Source: Gemmatimonadota bacterium (GTDB lineage Bacteria; Gemmatimonadota; Gemmatimonadetes; Gemmatimonadales; Gemmatimonadaceae). From it: DNA of 9,736 nt. Positions 1-7,386 of the stretch are shown here, in pieces (the stretch's first letter is position 1; every line of letters begins with the position of its first letter). Below the pieces are notes generated by a model. It was given only the letters and a program-made list of their open reading frames with translations. It was not told where the DNA came from and did not search any database. The position numbers and the translations under genes were made by a program. Location: NCBI GenBank assembly GCA_016794735.1, contig JAEUJK010000877.1, positions 1 through 9,736 of the forward strand. Direction: 5' to 3'.

Positions 1-161
1 GCCGCCTGCTTGACGATGCCAAGGGCGCGCACGATCGAGGCGGGTTGCTTCTCCCAGCCGATCTTGAAGTTGCCGACAGAACGTTGGGCCTGGGCGCCCC
101 AGTACTTGTCGTTGGGGACTTCGATGGGACCGAAGGTATCGGTTTCGGTGCGTGTGGACAT
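1..161 (-). CDS. fumC: Class II fumarate hydratase, N-terminal fragment (runs off the window)
   Basis: Fumarase C interconverts fumarate and L-malate in the cytoplasmic TCA cycle. The minus strand from the ATG at 161 gives 53 full codons and continues past position 1. The protein begins MSTRTETDTFGPIEVPNDKY and continues with WGAQAQRSVGNFKI. This matches the start of FumC, where an E-x-D-(T/S)-x-G-x-I-x-V-P-x-D-K-x-W-G-A-Q-T/A-Q-R-S pattern is characteristic, and residues 45-53 (RALGIVKQA) also align. The ATG at 161 is chosen because it puts the family motif about ten residues in; no purine-rich ribosome binding site is visible ahead of it. The gene follows kdpE by 53 bp on the same strand, so it may be read from the kdp message or from an unseen promoter. 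The catalytic residues lie outside the window. Aspartase is a related alternative, but the N-terminus fits fumarase better. Confidence 0.9.
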   Translation of the reverse strand, partial: MSTRTETDTFGPIEVPNDKYWGAQAQRSVGNFKIGWEKQPASIVRALGIVKQA

Positions 162-214
162 GAAGGAGTGGCGTGGAGATACCGGAAAGATGGCAGGGCG
201 CCGCCCGCTTCGCG
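162..214. other. kdpE-fumC intergenic gap
   Basis: This 53-bp gap separates the kdpE stop from the fumC start. It contains a short GC hairpin: GGGC at 196-199 pairs with GCCC at 203-206 across a 3-nt loop, and the stem extends by two G-C pairs past a bulged A at 195. No T-rich run follows on the minus strand, so it is not a convincing intrinsic terminator. No recognisable promoter boxes are present. Transcription from kdp into fumC cannot be excluded. Confidence 0.4.
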
Positions 215-922
215 CTATTCCTCGACGCGGAGCCGATACCCTACGCCGGGTTCCGTGCGCAAATAGCGAGGCCGCGAGGGATCGGCCTCCAGCTTCGTCC
301 GCAGCTGCTGCATGTACACCCGCAGGTAGTGTGCTTCGGTGGTCCGACCCGGTCCCCAGACTTCGCGCAGCAAGTGCTGCTGGGTCAACACCTTGCCGGC
401 ATGCTGGACGAGGACGGCCAGCAAGCGGTACTCGGTGGGCGTCAGGTGCACTTCCTGTCCGCGGACCTGCACAAGGCGGCGCGCACGATCCACGACGAGA
501 TCACCCACGCTAAACACCGCGTCGTCTGGCGAACCCCGCCCCTCGCTTCGCCGCAAGGCGACCCGCATGCGTGCGAGCAGCTCGCCGGTGCTGAACGGCT
601 TGGTGAGGTAGTCGTCCGCACCGGCGTCGAGGGCGGCGATCTTGTCCCGGTCCCGCCCGCGCGCGCTCAACACGATGATCGGACGGTCCGACCAGGTGCG
701 AATCTGCCGCGTGACGTCGACGCCATCCCCATCTGGAAGACCGAGATCCAGGAGGACGAGCCCGGGGTGGTATCCGGCGACCTGCTTCAGGCCCTCGGCC
801 GCCGTCGCCGCCTCGATCACGTCATACCCCTCGGCGTCGAGCGCCACGCGCAGGAAGCGGCGCATCTGCGATTCGTCCTCGATGAGCACCACGGTGTGGC
901 GCGGCCTGGCCGGGGGGGTCAT
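215..922 (-). CDS. kdpE: KdpE, OmpR-family response regulator of the kdp operon
   Basis: KdpE is the cytoplasmic DNA-binding partner of KdpD and activates kdp transcription when phosphorylated. The product is 235 aa (E. coli KdpE is 225). The receiver domain spans about residues 9-122. It has the acidic pocket E15/D16, the phospho-acceptor D59 in LVLLDLGLPDGDG, switch residue S86 in VLSAR, and K108 in YLTKPF. The C-terminal winged helix-turn-helix spans about 136-233, with the family pattern HLTPTEYRLL, HYLRVYMQQLRTKLE and ending GVGYRL. The reading frame is open upstream to 1057, but the ATG at 922 is chosen for three reasons: the receiver begins just after it, GAGG at 930-933 sits 7 nt before it, and it overlaps the kdpD stop as ATGA (4 nt), a typical translational-coupling arrangement. 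All catalytic residues appear intact. Confidence 0.96.
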   Translation of the reverse strand: MTPPARPRHTVVLIEDESQMRRFLRVALDAEGYDVIEAATAAEGLKQVAGYHPGLVLLDLGLPDGDGVDVTRQIRTWSDRPIIVLSARGRDRDKIAALDAGADDYLTKPFSTGELLARMRVALRRSEGRGSPDDAVFSVGDLVVDRARRLVQVRGQEVHLTPTEYRLLAVLVQHAGKVLTQQHLLREVWGPGRTTEAHYLRVYMQQLRTKLEADPSRPRYLRTEPGVGYRLRVEE

Positions 923-3612
923 GCGGTCGCCTCGTCCTCTCGATCCATGGATGGCGGCGGGTCGATCATCGGCAGGGCAAAACGAAAGGCCGCCCCACCC
1001 CCATCGCGGGGATCGACCCAGATTCGCCCGCCGTGCGCGCGGATGATCCCCCAACATATGGAAAGGCCCAGGCCAATGCCGCTCGCGCTGGTGTCGCCGC
1101 GCTGGAACTTCTCGAAGATGCGCTCCGCGTCGTGCCGCGCGATACCTGGCCCGCGATCCGCCACGGTTACCACGAGTTCACGCCCCTTCACCTCCGCGGA
1201 CACATCGATCGCCGAGCCTGCGGGTGTATGCCGAAGCGCGTTCTCCAGCAGGTTGACCAGCACCTGCTGGATGAGCACGTCGTCGAACGACACCAGCGGC
1301 AGTCCCGAGGCGATATGTGTGGTCAGTACGCGATCGCCGAGCCGATCCTCGATGCGAAGGACCGCTTCGCCGATGACTTCCTCTATCACGTGCCAGTCGC
1401 GCTGCACGTGCAGGGCCCCGGTTTCCACTCGCACCATGTCGAGGAGGTTGCCGACCAGGCGCGTCATGCGCTGGGATTCCTCGAGGATCGTGGTCGCAAG
1501 GTCGCGTTGTTGCGGTGGGGACAGGGCGTCCTCACGCAGCAAAACGCTGGCAGCACCCTCCACACTGCCGAGTGGCGTTCGCAGGTCGTGCGACAATGAA
1601 CTGAGCAACGCGTTCCGCAGCTTCTCGGCCTCGGCCTCCAGGTGCGCGGTCCGCGCGCGATGTGCCTGGCGCGCACGATCGAGTGCTACCGCGCCCTGGC
1701 CTGTCATGGCATCCAGTAACTGCCGGTCGTTCGTGTTCAGGGTGGCCCCCTCTTCGGCGGGGAGCACGCCCAGCACGCCGAGGGGGCGGTCTCCCGCGCC
1801 GAATGGCACGTAGAGGCCACGGGCCCCTGGCAAGGTCCGTGTTCCTGCACCGGCGGGTTTGCCGTGCTCGGCACACCACTGGGCCACCTCGGTTTCACCC
1901 GGCCAGGCGCCGACCGGTCGCGACGCCACGACGTGTACCTCACCATCTGCCGCCTGCTCAAACCACGCGAGGCGGCCACCGAGCACGTCGTGCACATGCC
2001 GAAGGACGGCGGCCGCCACCTCACCCTCGTCCCGCGCCGCCGCGAGGTCGCGACTGAGGGCCAGCAGCGTTGCCGTCCGTTGTTCCCGCTGCCGGGCCGC
2101 CGCCGCCTGCTCGCGCACCCGACGCGTCAAGCCACTCATCACGGCACCCACCACGAACATCACCACGAACGTGAGCGCATAACGCGTGTCACTCACTGCC
2201 AGAGTACCGTAGGGCGGGACGAACAGGACGTCGAACGCCAGCACGGCCGCGAAGGTCGACGCGAGGGCCGGACCGCGGCCGTACCGCGTCGCGCAGATCA
2301 CCACAGCGAGGAGGAACGCCATCGCCATGTCGATCTCGGCGACACGTGCGCGCACGAGGAGGCCGCCCAGGGTCGTGGCAAGGACCCAGGCGAGCGCAGC
2401 GATGTATTCACGCCAGGGACGCGTGGAGAGATGGGGCACGGGTCCACGCACCCCCTCGTGGCGTTCCTCGCGCTCCGCCACCACGGTCACATCAATCGAC
2501 GGCGCTCGCGCAACGAGACGGTTGGAGATGGCAGTCCCCGGAAACACCCGTGCGATCCCACCGCGACTACGCCCCACGAGGATCCGCGTTGCGTTCTGTT
2601 GGCCGGCGAACGCCAGGACCTCCTCGACAACGTCCAGCCCAGTGAGGCTCACCGCGCGTCCCCCCAACTCTTCGGCCAGACGGAGCGCGTCTTGCACGGC
2701 CTCGCGATCTTCGACGCGTCGCGTGGCATCGGCCGGCTGTTCCACGTAGACCGCGAACCAGGGAGCCTTGAGCTGGCCGGCGAGACGGCGTGCCGCGCGC
2801 ACACACCGCGTGGCCGATGGCGTCGGTCCCACACACGCGACCACACATTCCGAGGCGGCCCAGGCTTCGTCGATCCCCGCGGACGCGCGCCATCCACGCA
2901 TTTGTGCGTCCACGCGTTCGGCCGTCCGGCGCAAGGCAAGTTCACGCAGCGCGATCAGGTTGCCGCGGCGAAAGAACCGCTCCAGTGCCCGCTCGGCCTG
3001 GGGTCCCGCATACACCTTCCCCTCGCGCAGACGCTGCTCAAGGACTTCCGGACTCACGTCGACCAGCTCGATCTCGTCTGCACCGTCGAGCACCGCGTCC
3101 GGAATCGTCTCCCGCACCTGGACCCCCGTGATCCCGGCCACCACATCGTTCAGGCTCTCGAGGTGTTGGACATTGACGGTGCTGTACACCTCAATACCGG
3201 CGGTGCGCAGGGTTTCGATGTCCTGCCATCGCTTGGCGTGCGCCGAGGTCGGGGCATTGGTGTGCGCCAGTTCGTCCACCAGGAGGAGCGTCGGCTTGCG
3301 GGCGAGGGCACCGCCGAGGTCGAACTCCTCGACCGTCGTGCCGCGATGCTCTACGCGTGCGCGCGGCAGCACCTCGAACCCCTCGAGCATGCGCGCGGTC
3401 TCCTCTCGCCCATGCGTCTCGACGATGCCGACCACCACGTCCGTTCCCTCGCGGCGCCGGAGTCGGGCCGCCTCCAACATCGCGAAGGTCTTTCCCACCC
3501 CTGGCGCTGCCCCGACAAACACCTTCAGGCGACCGCGCGCCGCCCGGCGATCGCTGTCATGCGCCGCCTGCAGCAGGGCGTCGGGATCCGGCCGACGGTC
3601 GGGGTCAGTCAC
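919..3612 (-). CDS. kdpD: KdpD, osmosensitive K+ sensor histidine kinase
   Basis: KdpD is the inner-membrane histidine kinase that responds to K+ limitation and osmotic stress and controls KdpE phosphorylation. The product is 897 aa (E. coli 894). The N-terminal KdpD domain (about 27-235) has the Walker A motif GAAPGVGKT at 34-42, the LLVDELAHTNAP segment near 110-121 and VNVQHLESLNDVV at 146-158. A universal-stress-protein-like domain covers about 253-380. Four membrane segments lie near 402-420, 427-441, 447-465 and 477-494, followed by a GAF-like region (about 514-645). The kinase core has H675 in SHDLRTPL (H box), N787/N791 in VNLLENALRH (N box), D819 in DRGPGIA (G1), F box near 833-837 and GIGLGLS at 845-851 (G2). 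The start is GTG at 3612, because the only in-frame codons between it and the porin stop are six non-start codons, and the first internal Met (45) lies inside the P-loop domain. The ribosome binding site is weak. The stop overlaps kdpE by 4 nt. Confidence 0.97.
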   Translation of the reverse strand: MTDPDRRPDPDALLQAAHDSDRRAARGRLKVFVGAAPGVGKTFAMLEAARLRRREGTDVVVGIVETHGREETARMLEGFEVLPRARVEHRGTTVEEFDLGGALARKPTLLLVDELAHTNAPTSAHAKRWQDIETLRTAGIEVYSTVNVQHLESLNDVVAGITGVQVRETIPDAVLDGADEIELVDVSPEVLEQRLREGKVYAGPQAERALERFFRRGNLIALRELALRRTAERVDAQMRGWRASAGIDEAWAASECVVACVGPTPSATRCVRAARRLAGQLKAPWFAVYVEQPADATRRVEDREAVQDALRLAEELGGRAVSLTGLDVVEEVLAFAGQQNATRILVGRSRGGIARVFPGTAISNRLVARAPSIDVTVVAEREERHEGVRGPVPHLSTRPWREYIAALAWVLATTLGGLLVRARVAEIDMAMAFLLAVVICATRYGRGPALASTFAAVLAFDVLFVPPYGTLAVSDTRYALTFVVMFVVGAVMSGLTRRVREQAAAARQREQRTATLLALSRDLAAARDEGEVAAAVLRHVHDVLGGRLAWFEQAADGEVHVVASRPVGAWPGETEVAQWCAEHGKPAGAGTRTLPGARGLYVPFGAGDRPLGVLGVLPAEEGATLNTNDRQLLDAMTGQGAVALDRARQAHRARTAHLEAEAEKLRNALLSSLSHDLRTPLGSVEGAASVLLREDALSPPQQRDLATTILEESQRMTRLVGNLLDMVRVETGALHVQRDWHVIEEVIGEAVLRIEDRLGDRVLTTHIASGLPLVSFDDVLIQQVLVNLLENALRHTPAGSAIDVSAEVKGRELVVTVADRGPGIARHDAERIFEKFQRGDTSASGIGLGLSICWGIIRAHGGRIWVDPRDGGGAAFRFALPMIDPPPSMDREDEATA

Positions 3613-3630
3613 GGCATGCCATCCGTGGCA

Positions 3631-4734
3631 TCACAAGGTGATCGCGAGCGAGGTGACGAGGAGGCTCGGGCCACGGGCACCGTCCGGCGACGCCCCCGAC
3701 GGCCAGATGCGCGCGCTCGATCGGAACCCGCGGAGCTCCGTGCGCCATAGGGCACGTCGCTCCAGTTGCACGTCGAGCCCCACCGATGCGCTGCGTGTGC
3801 GGAAGGGTTGGTTCCCGGGCGTCGCCAGCAGGATGTGATCGGGATCAAGGAGTGCCTCCACCCTCCCGCTGAGCCACGTCGTGCTCGTGAGCGCGCGACG
3901 CCCGATGAATGCACCGCCCTGCCACGTATCCGTGCCGCCGCCACCGCGCCCCTGTCGACCTGCGTCGAGCACCAGTGACCACTCCCATCCGGGAGGTGCC
4001 CAGCGCGCGAGTACCTGCTGCAGCACCCGCGTCTGCGTCGCCGCCGAATCGGGCTGTTCGTTTCCGACAAACGACCGCCAGCTTACGACCAGGGCGGGCG
4101 TCACCTGCCAGTCGAGACGGGTGCCCAGGGCCTTGTCGGCGTTGGTCTCGGAGACGTTCTGCCAACCATTCACCAGGTGCACCTGGGCGGTGAGCCGCGG
4201 CGTCACCTGCCAGGTCAGCCGCGCACCGGAGAGGTAGTAGGGGGTATAGTCGGCAATCAGCGACCGGGTATAGGTGGGGTTGTCCCTGGAGATCCATCCT
4301 TCGAGCCCGATGTGGGAGAAGTAGGTCCCGACGTCGAGCCAGGCACGGCGGTGCAGCTGAACACCAACCGTCGCCTCCTGCAGCAGGCGCGACAGGTCGC
4401 CGCCGCTGACGGCTCCCACTCGCGGCTCCGCTGCGTAGTTGGCTTGTACCGAGGTCCCCGCCTGCAGGGCGAGTCGCCCGCGCAACCTGGGCTGGGCAAG
4501 CACCAGCTCAACGTATGCCAGGTTGATGTTGAATTCGTTGTGCCGCGCTGGCTGCGTGGTGAACGCCCGGTCGAGGGAGCGCGGACGCCCCGAGTCCCAC
4601 GCGTAGTACGCATCTATGAAGCCCCCGATCGTAACGGCCGGGATGGAGTCGGCAGGAGCAGCCGTCAGGGTATCGCGTGTCGCCGTGTCCGCGAGGGTCG
4701 CGACGGCAAAGGCAAGGGCTGGCAGGATATGCAT
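3631..4734 (-). CDS. Outer-membrane beta-barrel porin (BBP2/OmpL-like) within the kdp operon
   Basis: This is a predicted secreted 367-aa beta-barrel, probably an outer-membrane porin. A short hydrophobic leader (residues 2-15, HILPALAFAVATLA) may be cut before DTATRD. The mature part shows alternating hydrophobic/polar strands typical of a barrel: VTIGGFIDAYYAWD (35-47), NEFNINLAYVELVLAQ (66-81), RGRLALQAGTSVQANY (85-100), WLDVGTYFSHIGLEGW (132-147), YTPYYLSGARLTWQV (163-177) and QVHLVNGWQN (184-193). A long glycine-rich loop sits near 260-275, and the C-terminus is a strand ending SLAITL. These features resemble the BBP2 family as I recall it. The open frame extends upstream to 4827, but the ATG at 4734 is chosen because it overlaps the kdpC stop by one base (TGATG) and directly precedes the hydrophobic leader. 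No clear ribosome binding site is present, which fits coupling to kdpC. A role in K+ entry to the periplasm is inferred from position only; substrate and pore are unproven. Confidence 0.82.
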   Translation of the reverse strand: MHILPALAFAVATLADTATRDTLTAAPADSIPAVTIGGFIDAYYAWDSGRPRSLDRAFTTQPARHNEFNINLAYVELVLAQPRLRGRLALQAGTSVQANYAAEPRVGAVSGGDLSRLLQEATVGVQLHRRAWLDVGTYFSHIGLEGWISRDNPTYTRSLIADYTPYYLSGARLTWQVTPRLTAQVHLVNGWQNVSETNADKALGTRLDWQVTPALVVSWRSFVGNEQPDSAATQTRVLQQVLARWAPPGWEWSLVLDAGRQGRGGGGTDTWQGGAFIGRRALTSTTWLSGRVEALLDPDHILLATPGNQPFRTRSASVGLDVQLERRALWRTELRGFRSSARIWPSGASPDGARGPSLLVTSLAITL

Positions 4735-5330
4735 CAGCGGAATGATGGGGGGGCCGCGATCACGCCGTCGAGGAGGAGGTTCGCGACCAGGACATTCACC
4801 CGCGGTTCGCCGACGAGTCCGAGCCATCGCGGTGCGGTCGCGCGCGCGAGCACCGAGCGAACGGAGTCGGGCGTGACCGCACGCGCCGTGGCAATGCGGG
4901 AGACCTGTAGCGCCGCCGCCGCGGGCGACAGGTGCGGGTCGAGCCCGGATCCGGATGCCGTCACGAGATCGGCTGGAATCGCGACGTCCGACGCGAGTCC
5001 CTCGCGGACTCGTGCCTCCGCGACCCGCGTGCGGATCAGGGAATCGAGGACGGGGCTGACCGGACCCAGCTGTGAGCCCGCGGATGCTGCAGCATGGTAG
5101 GGCACGGGGGCTGTCGCCGACGGGCGCCCCACGAGGTAGCGGGTTCCCGCAAATGGCTGGCCAACCAGCGTCGAGCCGCGAGCACCATCCTCGACCACCA
5201 CGATGCTGCCGCTCGCGCGGGCCGGAAAGAGCAGTTGCGCCACTAGCGTGGTCGTCAACGGATAGACGACGCCGGTCAGGACGGTGAAGGCCCCCAGGAG
5301 GACGAGGGCGGGACGGATGGATTCGCGCAT
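4734..5330 (-). CDS. kdpC: KdpC, potassium-transporting ATPase subunit C
   Basis: KdpC is the single-span subunit of the KdpFABC K+ pump; it is needed for complex stability and activity. The product is 198 aa (E. coli 190). An N-terminal membrane helix spans about residues 7-30 (PALVLLGAFTVLTGVVYPL). The exported part carries the family signatures GSTLVGQPF (52-60), YLVGRPSA (65-72), ASGSGLDPHLSPAAA (125-139) followed by LQVSRIA, and the C-terminal VNVLVANLLLDG (178-189). The open frame reaches 5390, but the ATG at 5330 is used because the conserved N-terminus starts there and it lies 10 bp after the kdpB stop. The ribosome binding site is poor (GAAG immediately before the ATG), suggesting translation depends on kdpB read into it. 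Its stop shares one base with the porin start. Confidence 0.97.
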   Translation of the reverse strand: MRESIRPALVLLGAFTVLTGVVYPLTTTLVAQLLFPARASGSIVVVEDGARGSTLVGQPFAGTRYLVGRPSATAPVPYHAAASAGSQLGPVSPVLDSLIRTRVAEARVREGLASDVAIPADLVTASGSGLDPHLSPAAAALQVSRIATARAVTPDSVRSVLARATAPRWLGLVGEPRVNVLVANLLLDGVIAAPPSFR

Positions 5331-5340
5331 CTTCAGGGCG

Positions 5341-7386
5341 TCAGGTGAGGCGGAGGGCGACCAGGGCCAGGTCGATGAGCTTGATGCCAAGGAACGGCGC
5401 CACGAGCCCCCCCACGCCGTAGATCAGGAGGTTACGGCGCAACAACTGTGCGGCCCCCACCGGGCGAACGCGTACGCCGCGCAACGCGAGCGGCACCAGC
5501 GCCACGATGATCAAGGCGTTGAAGATGACCGCCGCAAGGACCGCACTCTGCGGGCTCGCCAATCGCATGATGTCCAGTGCTGCAAGGGACGGGTAGGTCC
5601 CGGCGAACGCCGCGGGCAGGATGGCGAAATACTTCGCCACATCGTTCGCCGTGCTGAACGTGGTCAGTGCCCCGCGGGTGACCAGCATCTGCTTCCCGGT
5701 CTCCACCACCTCGAGCAACTTGGTCGGGTTGCTGTCCAGGTCGATCATGTTGCCGGCCTCCTTGGCCGCCGGCGTCCCCGAGTTCATCGCCACCGCGACA
5801 TCGGCCTGGGCAAGTGCCGGTGCGTCGTTGGTGCCATCGCCGGTCATCGCAACGAGGTGCCCCTTCGCCTGGTACTCACGAATCAGGCGCAGCTTGTCTT
5901 CTGGCGTGGCCTGGGCGAGGTAGTCGTCCACCCCCGCCTCGGCTGCAATCGACGCCGCCGTGAGCGGATTGTCGCCGGTGATCATCACGGTGCGGATTCC
6001 CATGCGCCGCAGCGCATCGAAGCGATCGCGGATCCCCGCCTTCACGATGTCCTTCAGCTCGATGACGCCCAGCACACGCGCCCCATCGATCACCACCAGG
6101 GGCGTACCCCCGACGGCCGCCACTTTCCGTGACGCCGCTTCGACGTCGGCCGGGAGCGCCGCACCCGTCGCGCGGGCCACGGCGTCCACGGCCCCTTTCC
6201 GGATCGCACGACCGCCCATGTCCACCCCGCTCATGCGGGTCTCCGCGGTGAAGGGGATGAAGACGGCCCCCTCCGGAAGCACCGCGGGGTCCACTTGATG
6301 GCGATCGTGTGCGAACGCGACGATGGAACGCCCTTCCGGCGTCTCGTCGGCCGCCGAAGCCAGGCTGGCGGCCCGCGCGAGGTCGACCACGTCGACGCCG
6401 TGCGCCGGCAGGAACGCCGCCGCCTGTCGGTTGCCCAGCGTGATGGTTCCCGTCTTGTCGAGCAGCAACACGTCGACGTCCCCAGCCGCCTCGACCGCAC
6501 GTCCGCTGGTGGCGATCACGTTCTGCCGGATCATGCGATCCATCCCGGCGATCCCGATCGCCGAGAGGAGGCCGCCGATCGTCGTCGGGATGAGACAGAC
6601 CAGGAGGGCGATGAGCACGGTCAGGGTCACCGGTGCCCCCCGGCCCGCCGACTCCACGCTCCACAACGAGAACGGCAGCAACGTCGCCACCGCGAGCAGG
6701 AAGACGAGGCTAAGCGCCGCCAGCAGCACTTCGAGGGCGACTTCATTTGGCGTCTTGCGGCGGCGGCCCGCCTCGATGAGGCCGATCATCCGGTCCAGGA
6801 AGCTCTCCCCCTGGTTGGCTGTCACCCGCACGATGAGCCAGTCGCTGATCACACGCGTGCCCGCCGTCACTGCCGTCCGGTCGCCGCCGCTCTCGCGGAT
6901 CACCGGGGCGCTTTCGCCGGTGACGGCGCTTTCATCGACGGACGCAATCCCGTCGATCACCTCGCCATCCGCCGCGATCAACTCGCCTGCCTCGACGACA
7001 AAGACATCCCCCTTCTGCAGCGCAGACGCTGCAATGCGTTCCGTCGTTAGCGGATCGGCCGGGTCGCGCAGGCGCCGAGCCTCCAGCGACACGCGGCTCG
7101 AACGCAGGGCGTCGGCATGCGCACGCCCGCGCCCTTCCGCCAGCGCCTCAGCGAAGTTGGCGAACCACACCGTGAGCCAGAGCCATGCGCTGATCGCGAT
7201 CGCAAAGCCGCGGGCCCCCTCCGCTCCCGTGGCGGCGAGCAGCGTCGTGACAGCGGCCCCGACCCAGACCACACACATCACGGGATTTCGCATCATCACG
7301 CGCGGGTGGAGCTTGCGCAGCCCCGCCAACGAAGCCTGCGCGATGGCTGCCCGCCCGTCCCGTGGGGTGCGTCGACGCGCCATCAT
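5341..7386 (-). CDS. kdpB: KdpB, P-type ATPase catalytic subunit of the K+ pump
   Basis: KdpB hydrolyses ATP to drive K+ uptake through KdpA at the inner membrane. The product is 681 aa (E. coli 682). Visible motifs in order are the actuator-domain TGES at 156-159 (S159 matches the E. coli serine whose phosphorylation inhibits the pump), PTTIGGLLSAIGIAGMD at 267-283, the phosphorylation site DKTGT with D310, the nucleotide-domain segment KGAVDAV (397-403), TGDNPLTA (470-477), the hinge TGDGTNDAPAL at 515-525, and NDVAKYFAI at 581-589 with D582 and K585 in a membrane helix. Membrane helices lie near 37-53, 61-77, 221-241, 253-275, 583-597, 610-635 and 652-676. Two tandem ATG codons occur at 7386 and 7383; GGGGG at 7393-7397 is 6 or 9 nt away and could serve either. 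The first gives an ATGA overlap with the kdpA stop. The frame is open to 7800 inside kdpA, but that extension has no KdpB similarity. Confidence 0.98.
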   Translation of the reverse strand: MMARRRTPRDGRAAIAQASLAGLRKLHPRVMMRNPVMCVVWVGAAVTTLLAATGAEGARGFAIAISAWLWLTVWFANFAEALAEGRGRAHADALRSSRVSLEARRLRDPADPLTTERIAASALQKGDVFVVEAGELIAADGEVIDGIASVDESAVTGESAPVIRESGGDRTAVTAGTRVISDWLIVRVTANQGESFLDRMIGLIEAGRRRKTPNEVALEVLLAALSLVFLLAVATLLPFSLWSVESAGRGAPVTLTVLIALLVCLIPTTIGGLLSAIGIAGMDRMIRQNVIATSGRAVEAAGDVDVLLLDKTGTITLGNRQAAAFLPAHGVDVVDLARAASLASAADETPEGRSIVAFAHDRHQVDPAVLPEGAVFIPFTAETRMSGVDMGGRAIRKGAVDAVARATGAALPADVEAASRKVAAVGGTPLVVIDGARVLGVIELKDIVKAGIRDRFDALRRMGIRTVMITGDNPLTAASIAAEAGVDDYLAQATPEDKLRLIREYQAKGHLVAMTGDGTNDAPALAQADVAVAMNSGTPAAKEAGNMIDLDSNPTKLLEVVETGKQMLVTRGALTTFSTANDVAKYFAILPAAFAGTYPSLAALDIMRLASPQSAVLAAVIFNALIIVALVPLALRGVRVRPVGAAQLLRRNLLIYGVGGLVAPFLGIKLIDLALVALRLT

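Noticed and set aside
923..1057. 45-residue N-terminal extension of KdpE
   Set aside because: It overlaps the kdpD kinase end, has no receiver similarity, and the ATG at 922 has a good ribosome binding site and the ATGA overlap.
173..1813. 546-codon plus-strand open frame opposite kdpE and kdpD
   Set aside because: It lies antisense to two clear kdp genes, has no recognisable domain and an Arg/Ser/Pro-rich composition typical of the antisense of GC-rich coding DNA.
1864..3750. 628-codon plus-strand open frame opposite kdpD
   Set aside because: Same reasoning: antisense shadow of an intact, fully motif-bearing KdpD, with His/Arg-rich sequence and no family match.
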